This document shows positions 49,401 to 59,849 of a stretch of 64,000 nt of DNA, in pieces. The first letter of the stretch is position 1. Each line of letters opens with the position of its first letter. The stretch comes from Dichotomocladium elegans. Taxonomy: Eukaryota > Mucoromycota > Mucoromycetes > Mucorales > Lichtheimiaceae. The notes beneath the pieces were generated by a model, which saw nothing but the letters and a program-made list of their open reading frames with translations, did no database searches and was not told the DNA's origin. The stretch covers positions 992,001 through 1,056,000 of the forward strand of contig JAIXMN010000009.1 in the NCBI GenBank assembly GCA_025716815.1, read 5' to 3'. The position numbers were made by a program, and so were the translations under genes.

Positions 49401-51155
49401 TAGGCGTCATTTGCCAGATAAGAACTAATAGATATGATTAGTTTAGGGAATAGCAAGACTCATCAACAAAAAGATCGAAGGAAAGATACCCGTCGTCGGC
49501 ATCGCCTCTTGCATAAAATATATCATCCGATTCGGTGATCGATGTCAGTAGGTTACCATACACACTCCACACGGCGAGACCACGGCCTGTAAAGCCCACA
49601 GCAATGGCATATCCGTCAGACGTCCATGCTAAGGACTCTACCGCTAGCTCATATAGCTGATTTTTTTCATGTACAGATCCCCGGTGGTGGCTTGCCAGAT
49701 TCCGTGTCAAGACATGCGAGAGTATTGGTGCTGATGTGTAATTACGTATAGAATAGACATAAACCTTGCCGCTATTTAAGTATGCCAACTTCAGCTTCAA
49801 ATGCTGCCAAACTGCGAGCTTTCCTCTCCTCTATTTCTTTACCTCTGTGTGCCCACAGCGATCAGTGAGAATTTGCTGTTCACAGCCACTGTAGTCGCTT
49901 GATCTCCATTCTCCTGGGTCTGTAGTCCATGGAAACAAGACCCTGTCCAGTTGATGGTATCTCGATAGGATGGCATTGAAGGCATTACCGGCCCGCCGTT
50001 AAACAGTTCATGTGTTGGGGTGGAGGTTACAGCGGTCGCATTCTGCCGCAAGACATCGCTTGAGTTCTTCTTTCATCTTACAGCATTTTTATCACATACC
50101 ATATTTCGACTAATCCGCCGCCGCGGCGGTGAAATCATGGATGGATGAATATTTTGAACGAAGTATACTCGTCCTGCATCCGTGATCCAAACTGAGATAT
50201 TCATTGCCTTGTCGTACATGGCCGATGTGATCTTCTCTATTCGGAACTCATTTTTAGCGAATAATTCTTTGTTTTCCTTTATTGGCATATATACCTGTTG
50301 GATTGACAAAAATACCCAGCTTGCTCTGAAGAGAAGTTTGGGTTGAGTGCGTTTCATGGGGGTTCCAAGAAATACATTGGATTGCAGCAGGTTTCTCTGT
50401 TGCTATGATCAATGTGTCATCCGAAGAAGTACCACTAACAGGAAAGAGAGGAAAATCAGCCGATAGGGATATTGGATGGGGCACCACCTTTACCATGTGA
50501 CACCGGCGTCAACGCGGATGGCTAATCGAAACTTGAGCAGCATTGTGCGTGGTCCAGTCCCTTCTCCTGGGCCCGTCACGAGTGCATGATGAGAGTTCGG
50601 AAAGTTAAATTCAAACGAGCGCTGATCAAAGTTGAGAATAGCATAAAGCAGAAGATAATTTTTTGATGTCTGTATACGAACGTATTTTAATCAATATTCA
50701 CATCTAGCCATCCTTCGGTTTATAGGCACACAATGATTTACCATGATAACGATCGATGTCGCGTCAGGACGCCAGAGAACCTTGACGTTCTCGCCAAAAT
50801 CCTGAGTGTGTTTCTCGGACCGTTCGATGAAGGATAAAATTGCTGTTGGCTACACAAAACATTAGAGTGATGCATGTGCGTATTCGGGGAATGTTATCAA
50901 TTTTCTGTATTGGTGGTGAACAAAACGAAGGTAGCTCATAGGTACCTTGACAGACCACAGGTAGATTGCTGAGCTAGTAATCGAGCAAAAGACAGACGCG
51001 TGTGGGGATGCTGCCACATAAATTATGTCGCGCGGCTGGGGAAAATGTGCAGATGTCTTGTCGGATGGCTTGTGGATGGTATTTTCGGTTGATGCATTTC
51101 CGCGCAGAGCATTGGCGAGGGACAACTGACTCGCAATGCCGTTGAGCCAGTACAT
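46454..51155 (-). CDS. RIC1: Ric1, WD-repeat subunit of the Ric1-Rgp1 Ypt6/Rab6 exchange factor
   Basis: Ric1-Rgp1 activates Ypt6 (Rab6) at the Golgi for retrograde fusion. The gene is intron-rich; I checked several junctions. Exon 1 starts at 51155 (MYWLNGIASQLSL), followed by KVLWRPDATSIVIM, LLLYAILNFDQRSFEFNF and AIQCISWNPHETH. The N-terminal half is a beta-propeller (VESLAWTSDGYAIAVGF, GLAVWSVYGNLLTS). The C-terminal half carries the RIC1 domain, with motifs close to the human protein: VSCARKTEVALWGHLFSVVG, EPKDLFE, then TATSYLIILQTMQPLAV. The protein ends ARMDPENPWSPKTED before the stop at 46454-46456. An apparent frame break near 50515 is an intron of about 60 nt. Total length is roughly 1,100 residues; I did not fix every exon edge. 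Confidence 0.92.
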
Positions 51156-51669
51156 TATCTTTCTTATTCCAAGTGAATATAAACGAGACCAAGGGAGACA
51201 GGCGAAATAATAAAGAGAGAGAGTGTGTGTGAGAGTTAAAGCGGAGGTGGAGAAAGAAAAGGGGCAGTAGCGCTAGAGACAAAAAGAGACAGCGGCGATC
51301 GGCTTTGAACCTGCACAAAGCGGAAGAAGCTCAGCTCGTGAAAAATTAAGTTTAATGGTATAGAGAATGAAGTCCATCTTGTATCTGTTTCAAAAACACA
51401 CTCATCCGATCAGGGAAGTCCAAGAATGCATCGCCATTGTTTCTAACTTGGGTGGCTCTGAGATGAAGAGGCAAAGCTCTTGATAAAGTGTTGTGCGTGA
51501 TAAGGTCACACGACTGCCCAATCGCTGGGAGCGAGTTGTTTTGCTGCACTGTTTCATCATATGCAAACAGGCAATCAAAGCAAACGCAGCAGCAGCAGCA
51601 CTTTCTTTTCTCTTCTTATTTCTTCTCCTTCTACTCCCCTTCCAATCCAAACACACACTCCCCCCCCCA
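51156..51669. promoter_or_regulatory. Divergent promoter between RIC1 and the SRPBCC gene
   Basis: A 514-bp head-to-head spacer. It contains a GA/GT-rich tract at 51210-51240 and, near the + strand start, a CAG run at 51586-51600, a CT-rich leader and a run of eight C residues right before the ATG. No defined factor site was recognised. Confidence 0.45.
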
Positions 51670-52371
51670 ATGGAGTCCTTTGTCCAGCTATTAGTTAAGC
51701 TCTACGATGATGCCAGTCTCTCGTCACTTGTCCTTATTGAGCTCTCTTTTTTCTGCTTGTGCTTGCACTTAGTGGTGCTCCCCCAAAAGCACCGCCAGTC
51801 CAAGTCTGTAAAGCTTGGCGGACCACCAAGCCTGGTGTGGCGCACCATTCTCGACATTGACCGTTATCCTCTATGGCGTTCTCATGTCGTCAGTGTCGTT
51901 GGGCATCAACACATTGACCCACAGTCATCGTCAAGCAAGACGACCTATTTCTTTGAGTATGTTGCGAGAACAAGGCAGCACCTGGCCGAAAAACAGAAAG
52001 CAGCAGCAGCTATGTACGATCCCAATCTCCTTCAAAAGACTCGCATAAGATGGATTGAGATGACCCGCTTGGACGAATGCAAGCTCATTCGAGTGGATCG
52101 TGCCAAACATGGTACATCATTCGAGCGTGAATGGGAAATCATAATCAAGCCTTCTCCGTCAGGCGCATCGACCATCCTCACTCTCACTGAAACTGTCAAG
52201 TCTGAGGGCCATCTCGCCCGCTGGCTCGGTCCGGTCCTTGGCTTCCATCGCGTGTCGCAGCGCTTTCTGTCTGATTTAGCTCATGAAATTGACCGGCTGC
52301 AAAAGCAGCGCGTCCTGAGCGATAATAGCGAAGTTCTCTGCGAATCGCCAGTAACCCTACATCAGGCTTAA
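51670..52371 (+). CDS. SRPBCC/START-fold protein with N-terminal membrane anchor
   Basis: One intronless frame gives 233 aa from the ATG at 51670. The open frame extends further upstream, but that part is the low-complexity leader. Residues about 16-40 are hydrophobic (LSSLVLIELSFFCLCLHLVVL), suggesting an anchor. Residues 50-210 follow the pattern of polyketide-cyclase/SRPBCC domains: PPSLVWRTILDIDRYPLWRS, a central RIRWIEMTRLDECKLI, REWEIIIKPSPSGASTILTL, and a long C-terminal helix (RFLSDLAHEIDRLQKQ). Such domains bind hydrophobic ligands in a deep pocket. The ligand and location are unknown; ER or mitochondrial outer membrane are both possible. It is one of the few intronless genes in the window. 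Confidence 0.75.
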   Translation: MESFVQLLVKLYDDASLSSLVLIELSFFCLCLHLVVLPQKHRQSKSVKLGGPPSLVWRTILDIDRYPLWRSHVVSVVGHQHIDPQSSSSKTTYFFEYVARTRQHLAEKQKAAAAMYDPNLLQKTRIRWIEMTRLDECKLIRVDRAKHGTSFEREWEIIIKPSPSGASTILTLTETVKSEGHLARWLGPVLGFHRVSQRFLSDLAHEIDRLQKQRVLSDNSEVLCESPVTLHQA

Positions 52372-52700
52372 ACTTCGGAGTCCTTTCGCATCAATATCCC
52401 ATGTATCCTGCCCGTTCTTTCACATCCCCTTACTTACCCTATGCTTCCCGTCCCACTTTATAATTAGCATTGTTACCCACCATCTTATATAACATTCCCA
52501 AACAAAATGTATTCTTTTCTTCTCCAGCATGGCATGTGCTCTCTATTTGAGAAATATCCGCACTCATACACATGTATCTGAGTGTGTGTGAGACGGCGAA
52601 TTGGAAATAGTATGAAATTTGCAACGATACTGTATATATTGAGTATCCATGCGCATGGATGTGTTTATTACGATTTTGCTAGTTGCAATGGGTGTATAAG

Positions 52701-53058
52701 TTAAGAATCGTACTCGAGATGTTCGTTGACGTGATGATTGATTGCCGGGCCGTCGCCCTCGATGATCTTGTGACAAATGGGACATTCTTCACGGCGAACC
52801 TTTACATCCTTTTTGAGGTACGCATTTGCATCTACAGTGGGCCGTCTGGGTTGTGATGGTGACTGATACGTCGCCTGGCCAGCAGTGGTGTTGCTGGACA
52901 TGCCAAAATTGGATGGGATGAACGCGGTTGAAGGATCGTACGGCTGAGGGAGTTGTTGTTGTTGTTGAAAGCTTTGCTGCTGTGGGTAATACCCCGAGAG
53001 ACCGTTACTATAGTTTGTGGTCAAGCTGCCACTGAAAGAAGGCGTTGAAGTCGAACCA

Positions 53059-53089
<31 letters not shown>

Positions 53090-53414
53090 GCTGTTGCTGC
53101 TGTAAGTATGAGAAGCTTTGCGACTGCTGTTGTGGCGAGAACATGCTTTGCGTATAGAGTTGTTGTTGCGGCTGTTGCTGAGGATACAACGTGGTGGGAA
53201 CATTGCTCACGGAAGAATAAAATGACGGGGATTGTGGTGAATACATGGGTTGTTGCTGCTGGTTTGGCAGTGCTGTGTCTACCAAAAAGCCCGAATTGGC
53301 ATTCGGCGCCATTGGCTGCTGATGGTGCTGGTACTGCTGTTGTTGTGAGTACTGAGTTGGAATGCCGCCAGTGTATGTGCTTGTATTATGAGCGCGGAAT
53401 GGATTATTGTCCAT
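52701..53414 (-). CDS. Poly-Q protein with a C-terminal zinc finger
   Basis: A single exon encodes 237 aa. The first 180 residues are Gln-, Ser-, Pro-, Tyr- and Asn-rich, with a CAG-coded glutamine run near residues 105-118 and several shorter ones (QQQQYQHHQQP). The C-terminal 30 residues form a compact zinc finger, EECPICHKIIEGDG followed by INHHVNEH, with Cys211, Cys214, His228 and His232 as likely ligands. Its spacing resembles ubiquitin-binding UBZ or C2H2 fingers. The low-complexity part is prion-like in composition and might support condensates. A role in ubiquitin signalling is inference from the finger only. The gene is divergent from ARH1, with 405 bp between starts. Confidence 0.72.
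53061..53102 (-). repeat. CAG/CAA trinucleotide repeat coding poly-glutamine
   Basis: About fourteen CAG/CAA codons (CTG/TTG on the + strand) lie in tandem within the zinc-finger protein gene. The first seven or so are pure CAG; later ones are interrupted by CAA. Length polymorphism is likely. Confidence 0.9.
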
Positions 53415-53819
53415 GAGATGTGTATGCGTGAGCTTGTGTTTGGGTCAAAGAGAGGTAAGGGGAGGGGTGATGGGAGATTTTTTGTATCAACGCCGCAAAC
53501 GATGACAATGCAAGCGGAGATTACAGCACCTCACATTCACCTTACATTGACCTCACCTTGCGCAGCAGCTCTGGCTGGGCATTTTTTTTTTTTGCATCAC
53601 CTGACATCTTGGCATGCTTCCATATTGAAAGAAACCCTTCCTCTTTTCCTCTCAAGACTCTGTGTATTGGGATGGATTTTATGATTGGCTAAATCCCCGA
53701 TAGAGCGGCTTTTATTTCCTTAACCCGCACGCTGTCAACTATCCTTGATTTAAATAAGCACAGTTTAACGGACTTTTTTTTTGTCTCCCTTTGCTATTTG
53801 AAAAAGAAGGCACCAAACA
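53415..53819. promoter_or_regulatory. Divergent promoter between the poly-Q zinc-finger gene and ARH1
   Basis: A 405-bp head-to-head spacer with a run of ten or more T residues at 53580-53592 and a second T-run near 53775. A GATTGG (inverted CCAAT) element lies at about 53682. Shared regulation is possible but not shown. Confidence 0.45.
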
Positions 53820-55390
53820 ATGCTTCGATCGTACGTACGTACATTCACCACTGCCACGCGGTCTTCTTTTAAACCCTTTCGAGTTGCAGTGGTTGGCAGC
53901 GGCCCTGCAGGATTCTACACTGCCCATCATCTACTGCGCAAAGATTGCCATGTCAAGATAGATATGTACGACGCGCTGCCAGTTCCGCATGGCCTCGTAC
54001 GGTTCGGTGTAGCGCCAGATCATCCTGAAGTCAAGGTATTGTGACAGCAACAATAGCTGATTCCTTCCTAGCACAAAAAGTTAATCGAAGATTTATATAT
54101 GTTTTGATGTCCAGAACGTCATGACGACATTTGACCGGGTAGCCGAAGACGCCCGGTTCCAATTCTTCGGCAATGTGCCGATTGGGGTTCTTCAGAAAGG
54201 AGGGCTGCGTGTGGACGATCTCAAGGCGCACTACGACGCAATAGTTTTTAGCTATGGAGCAAGTGAGGATAGACGTCTGGGGATTCCAAACGAGGATGCG
54301 TATGGTGTCGAGTCTGCGCGGGCATTTGTCGCATGGTATAATGGACTTCCTGGCTGCGAAAAATTGTCGCTGCCGCTAGAGGACACCGACACGGTGGTAG
54401 TGGTTGGGCAAGGCAACGTAGCACTGGATGTAGCCCGGGTTCTTTTGAGTCCAATTGATGTATTGCGCAAGACAGACATTACAGAATATGCCCTCGAGGC
54501 TCTGGTCAAAAGCAAGGTTCGGCATGTGCATGTTGTCGGCCGTCGCGGTCCCTTGCAGGTGAGCAAAGGCTATTACAGGGCGGCTGTGAAGCTGACATTG
54601 TATTTTTGGGAAAAAGGCATCCTTTACTTCCAAAGAACTCCGTGAGCAAATGAATTTACCAGGAGTAGCGTTCCATGCCGACCATGCATGGATTGCGGAT
54701 CAGGTGGCTGCAGCATCAGCCCAGCTTGCCAAAAACCGCCCAACAAAGCGCATGATGAGCATACTTGAGAAAGGTTCTGCCGTCACGAGCGCTGAGCGGT
54801 CCTGGTCGCTCGAGTTTCTCCGGAGTCCGACTGAGATTTTGACCGAGAACGACCGGGTCCGGGGTATCCGGTACGAGATCAATGAGCTGACAGACAACGG
54901 CGCGCGTGCAATAGGGACGGGCACATTTGAGGACGCGGCATGTGGGATTGTGCTGCGGAGTATCGGCTACAAGAGTATGCCGATTGAAGGTTTGCCGTCC
55001 TTTGATATACGCTTGGGCAGGGTGCGCAACAAACTTGGCAAGATCGTGGATGAAGAAGGCAATGAAGTTCCGGGAATGTACACGGCTGGATGGCTCAAAC
55101 GCGGACCCACAGGCGTTATCGTATCCACCATGAACGATGCGTACGAAACAGCAGATACAATTTTGGAAGATATAGCTAATGGTCGACCCATGCTTGGCGG
55201 GAGTGACAGTGAAAAGAAACAAGATGCAGAAGGCGTGCTGGACATCATGGCCAGGCAAGGGATACGACCTGTGTCCTACTCGGATTGGAAAAAGATTGAG
55301 CAGGCCGAATTTGACGCTGGTCGCAAACACGGCAAGCCAAGAGAAAAGTTCACACGTATTGAAGACATGCTGGCTATTCTGGACCGATAG
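53820..55390 (+). CDS. ARH1: Mitochondrial ferredoxin-NADP+ reductase (adrenodoxin reductase, Arh1)
   Basis: Arh1 passes electrons from NADPH through FAD to mitochondrial ferredoxin for Fe-S cluster and heme A synthesis. Exons 53820-54035, 54115-54558 and 54617-55390 give 477 aa, a normal length. Residues 1-18 are a basic, Ser/Thr-rich mitochondrial presequence. FAD binding is VAVVGSGPAGFYTAHHL (residues 22-38), followed by LPVPHGLVRFGVAPDHPEVK, the family signature. The NADPH site is VVVVGQGNVALDVARVLL with HVVGRRGPLQ. The C-terminal FAD contact is GMYTAGWLKRGPTGVI. All introns are phase 0. The first exon is divergent from the poly-Q gene, and the 3' end converges on the small membrane-protein gene 215 bp away. 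Confidence 0.96.
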
Positions 55391-55605
55391 AACTAAACAT
55401 ACGTGTCCGTCAATTATATATATATAAGCGATTCATACTATTTTTGAGTTTTACAGGCAGACAAGTTGGGTGAAACGCATGTAAACAATGTGCTTTCTTT
55501 GTTACAGTATGATATTATGACCCCATGGCATCTTGGAGTTCAATAAGTAATTTAGTTTTACACAGCCAACAGAAGGGTCAAATGCGGGTGTCTCAAAACT
55601 AAGCT

Positions 55606-56226
55606 CTATTCGCGCCAGCCTTGCTTCAGACCCAGAACGCCAATGGCAAAAGCAACGCCAAATATAGCAAAGCTGTAGAGGAAGCGCCCAAAGCGATGAC
55701 CAGAACCAATCTCGGTAAATGCGGCGACAGCTGTCAAAGCAAAGAAGCTAGATCACACCAACCACAGATGGATATGAGCTGGTTGCTTTACGAGTTTAAG
55801 CCATTTAAACTTACATCCAAGTCAGAACCATCACTGCTCGTGCCGACCCGCCGCCAAAGGTATTGAGGACAAGTACGCTAAGGAGCAAGAGCGTATTCTC
55901 GGACAAGACATGATGGACACGTGTGAGGCGAGACTGTAAAGCAAAAGTAAGTTAGGCAAACGAGGGCAAGGATCATTTGCCCCAAATGGTATACTTGCGC
56001 CTTGCACTTTGGCGAGCTTCCATCTCTTAATTCTGGACTTTGGTTCCCTGTTTTCGTCAGTTTCCATCTCCGCGACCGCTGCTGCTGCTGATACGGTTGT
56101 GGAGGACGGCTTGTCATCAGTAAGATGGCGCAGGAAGTAAATGGTGCCCCACAAAGCCCACTGCGTGAAGAAGGCAATCCAGGTAAGGCGCACGTCGTGG
56201 TTCAACACAAAGCGATTCACGTCCAT
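55606..56226 (-). CDS. Small multi-span membrane protein, unrecognised family
   Basis: Exons 56226-55999, 55933-55815 and 55747-55606 give 162 aa. Hydrophobic spans are LTWIAFFTQWALWGTIYFL near residues 12-30, TLLLLSVLVLNTFGG, AVMVLTWMFFALTAVAAF and FAIFGVAFAIGVLGL. Between the first and second spans lies a polar Ser/Ala/Glu loop. The last three spans, preceded by SRLTRVHHVLSEN, recall the MAPEG-type layout, but the resemblance is weak and I do not assign it. The ATG at 56226 is chosen because upstream sequence ends in a CTTTACAG acceptor, suggesting an intron in the 5' leader. The first coding intron has a GC donor (GCAAGT at 55998) in phase 0; the GT four bases later breaks the frame. Confidence 0.75.
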
Positions 56227-57109
56227 GTTGATTTGGGACTGTAAAGTTGGATTAAGAAGCTCCAATAAGCAAGAGGAAGAAAAGAGCCGTCTTTATTTTA
56301 TACTATTGTTCACCTTCAAAACGGCACTGCAAATATACGCGTCGTTCTCCTGGAGAATAACAGAACGAACAACAATGAGTATCGTCTAAGCTCTAACCTT
56401 CCTCTATCTTTCACTTTGGCAGCTAGGGGGAAGGCGGTGCTTCACCACCGTCGATATGGCACAAGAACACGTTAATATCTTTTTCAATAATTGCATTATG
56501 CATAGGGGATTGACGAGCACCCTGCATGCTTATCATGCCGACAATAGTCGTTTTTACTTAATCATCGGCCACAACCATGAGGTTCGGTGGGCTATGAAAA
56601 GCAAAGGGGCAGGAAGGGGGAGCAAGGGAGCTAGGTGACACATGTATCCGTACCATTGCATAACATCATGCTGGCTCACAGACAAATTCTCATCCTGCCA
56701 TTCCTGTGTTTTGATTAGATCATTCCACTACTCTTCAGGTTGCGCTGTCCTTCTCTCTCAACGGAACAAGCGTATCAAAGCCCACGCACGCCGACCACTC
56801 TCAAAAAAGAGCGCTGCAGCCATGGGTCTGTACTGAACTCTGGGCGAGAATGATAGTATGCTGGCCGAGTTGAGATGCTTACTGTCTCATTCACCTCCGA
56901 CGTCAAATTACTGTAAAGGCCAGTTAGAGAAATCTTTCCCTTGGGATTCATTACGTATGAAACCTCCTTTTTCGTTTTGGGACATAATAACCATTTTAAT
57001 GGTGGTTTCGGTTTAGGTATGCGAAAAGTAAAAAAGAAAAGACGAAAATAGAACACAATAAGTACAAGAAAGAAAAGAAAACAAAAAAAGGAATATCTGC
57101 GCCCGATTC
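56227..57109. other. Intergenic interval
   Basis: No supported gene in about 880 bp. It includes the leader of the small membrane-protein gene and the 3' flank of the mitochondrial-carrier gene. A minus-strand open stretch near 56775-57056 has no family resemblance. Confidence 0.45.
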
Positions 57110-58390
57110 TTATGCAAGGAAACGCATCGCCACCTCAAAGCTAATAAAGAAAGAAATGTTAGCAAAAAGATTGTCTATCTGATATCCAGTCCAACAAAAG
57201 TATTTACCCCATGAAAGTAGCTGCATTCGAAGGCGCTGCTCTGAGCAAGCACGGGCCGACGCCGCGGAAGAAGCCAGCAACGCCCTCAGCCGCGAATGTC
57301 TTGCGCACGCAATCCAAAGTAGATGTGTATTTCTTGGCCGCGCCAGCAAAACCGTCGGTCTGTAGCTTGGACTTGACTGCGTCCATCGGATAGACTGTAA
57401 GCCACATGGCATAGCCAGCGCCGGCGCCATAGAGACAGACTTCCCACGACGGCAACTCAGCACGCGACGTGAGCTTGTTTCGCTCAATGCTCTTACGGAC
57501 TAGCCACTCGTAGGCGAAGAAGTAGGCGCCGTAGCCTTGAAATTCACGCGCCATGGTGATAACCTGTCCTTTGTAGATGCCAGGAAGCCCGTGCGATCTG
57601 TAGATCTGACGGATGCAGTCGATGGGTCCATTGTAGCCTGCTGTACCGCTTGTTTGAACCTGGAGACGAGTACGAATATGCTCCACAGGACCCGACACAA
57701 TCGAGTTGGCCACACCGCTCGCAGCACCAGCAAGGTACAGTTGGCCGTTTGTCAGCGGATCGCCATGGTTTTTTTGGCCAAAGTGTCTCTTCATAAACTC
57801 GACTACAACAAATTGAATGGAGACACAAGCACCGATGCCAACGAGCGGGGTTGCAGTGCCCTTCAAACACATAGGCCAGTTTCATATAAGCCTCTTCCAG
57901 CGACAGGAATACTTTGCCCCCTTTTTGTTCTTCATACCTTGTAGAATCCTCGAAGGCCTTCAGCCTGATGCGTTTTGCGCACGCAGTCCATCATGCCACT
58001 GTACATTGGGTTTGAAGTCGACTGTGTTTGAAGACGCTATAGTACCCCCTTTCACGTTCAATACCTGCCGTATCTTTTCCGCTTTTGGGGGGGGCATGAT
58101 TCACTTACCACTTTGACAGTATCAAATGGCTAAAAAGAAAGGGAGGATTTCCTTAATACCAAAGTAGACAACGTAAATCGATTCAACTTACCTGGCCCAC
58201 GAGCACCTGCATAATGCCACCCACAGTGCCGCTAGCACAATCCTTCAAAGATTGTATCATGCCGCTGCATATGCACACTTTAAGATAAGCACTCAAGCCT
58301 GTAAAACTTTTTGCTGAAACCTTACGTATTCCCAGATATTTCATGAAGGGGAACAAGGGCACTGTTTTGGGCAATTTCAGAGGAGGCCAT
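57110..58390 (-). CDS. YMC1: Mitochondrial carrier, Ymc1/Ymc2 type
   Basis: Six exons (58390-58326, 58264-58192, 58129-58109, 58036-57938, 57860-57208, 57140-57110) give 313 aa, the usual carrier length. All three signature repeats are present: [18 protein letters not shown] (Glu replacing the usual Asp) and [11 protein letters not shown]. The matching even-helix motifs [17 protein letters not shown] and [10 protein letters not shown] also occur. The [19 protein letters not shown] segment and the end [18 protein letters not shown] resemble yeast Ymc1/Ymc2, inner-membrane carriers linked to glycine or glutamate transport and oleate growth; the exact substrate is not readable. The whole first signature motif is encoded by a 21-nt exon flanked by introns of 72 and 62 nt. 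A carnitine- or ornithine-type carrier is the alternative. Confidence 0.9.
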
Positions 58391-59849
58391 GACTGATTGT
58401 GAAGAAACAAGAACGAAAAAAAAGTGGGCAGCAGGACAAAAGAAAAAAAAAGATGATGTGGAACAGGACTACTGATCCACCGAGTCAAACAAATTTTTTA
58501 GGCCCGATGCCTCTTTTGTACTACTTCACTGCAACACCCACCACAGCGATCATGCGGTGAGCTTCTGGAATATCCATTTGCCCCACTTCGAACAATGGCA
58601 AATCTCAAATAAAATCAAACAATGCATTCCATGGGCACCAATTTTTGATTCGAGCACCGTGGAATAAAGGTACTGTACCTAGATATATATTACCGGTGAA
58701 GGATAAACTACCAATCACACTTTTTTATACGCTAAACCCATCGGTTTTGCGGAACCAATAATCGATTGGATAATCGCTCCAACCACAACAAAATCCCCCC
58801 CTAAAAAAGCAACCGAGCCTTGTTCTCACGGCTAACAGTTCCTTGATACCAGCTGCGAGAAAGGATCCGTTGGAACTGACTAAAAATACGTCTTCTGCGC
58901 CTTAACAATAACTGGGCGATCGTGAGACAGGCCTTAGCTATGGCATCCAAAGTTCCCTAATCACACGCGGAGTACCAAAAAAAGAGGTTGTCATTGGTGC
59001 AGATGATTCGTATGCATGGAAACTTGACAGCCATTTCAAGAGGTTTGAGTCATCAACCTCTTGTTGCTTAGGCAATTTATCCAATAGAGTAACCGCCCGT
59101 TATAGCGATACTCTCGGGTTCCATCCAAATCATATTATTAAAACAGGCTATCACTGTAGAATCGTTGGCATTATTATTTTTCAAGGCATACCCAAAATTC
59201 AAAGTAGGATAGCCATCGCAGCTGAAAATTTGACATACAGAAAAAATAGCAGATCGATCGGGATGGCAAGGATTTCAAAGCAACATCCATTCGCAATCTG
59301 GTCAAGAACCACTTTGAAAGCAAATGAACTCGAAAATAATGTGATGCTTGACCTCTAAACTCACTGGCTAGGGATTAGTCCCGCTGATGGATACCAAGAA
59401 AACGGTGTACGCGCGATGTCATCCGGCATTTCGTCGAAGACTGTATTTCGGGGTCCTTCGTCTATGTAGACAAAGGGGTCTTCTGAATGAATTGCAGTCT
59501 CTTCTTGAGCATTGCCCTCGACATGGAACATCTCGGGCAGTATTTTTCGCAGAGAACGGACGCCGGGCATCTCACAGGTCATTCGTCAGATGCCATATGG
59601 GTATCGGTCCGATATTGTCAATGAATGTGGCAGACTTGGAGTGAGCTCCGAGCACCAGAGGCGTCCGGGCCATTCGAAAAAACTATGAATTCCCAGGAAT
59701 GCTGAGGTCCATCGACTGTATGCACTGTAACTAAGAAAAAATTACCCGACAGCATGACAGGAATACGTAGCACGACCAAAGTTGCGATGATTCTGGAAGC
59801 AGTGGCGCCCAAGGATTTATGGGTCTGACATTAGTTCTTCGGTCTTCCT
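58391..59849. other. Gene-poor interval
   Basis: Apart from the carrier promoter at the left end, no gene is supported. Minus-strand open stretches at 59361-59582 and 59618-59812 lie directly downstream of the LINE relic in its own orientation and might be its decayed 3' part, but they show no recognisable motif. Confidence 0.4.

Noticed and set aside
50440..50540. Apparent frameshift in RIC1 near 50515
   Set aside because: A standard intron of about 60 nt with a GTAAAG donor and a TTAG acceptor restores the frame, joining DAGVT to CGTSSDDTLIIA.
55606..56226. Assigning the small membrane protein to PHO88/SND3 or MAPEG
   Set aside because: The span number is similar, but no diagnostic motif of either family is present.
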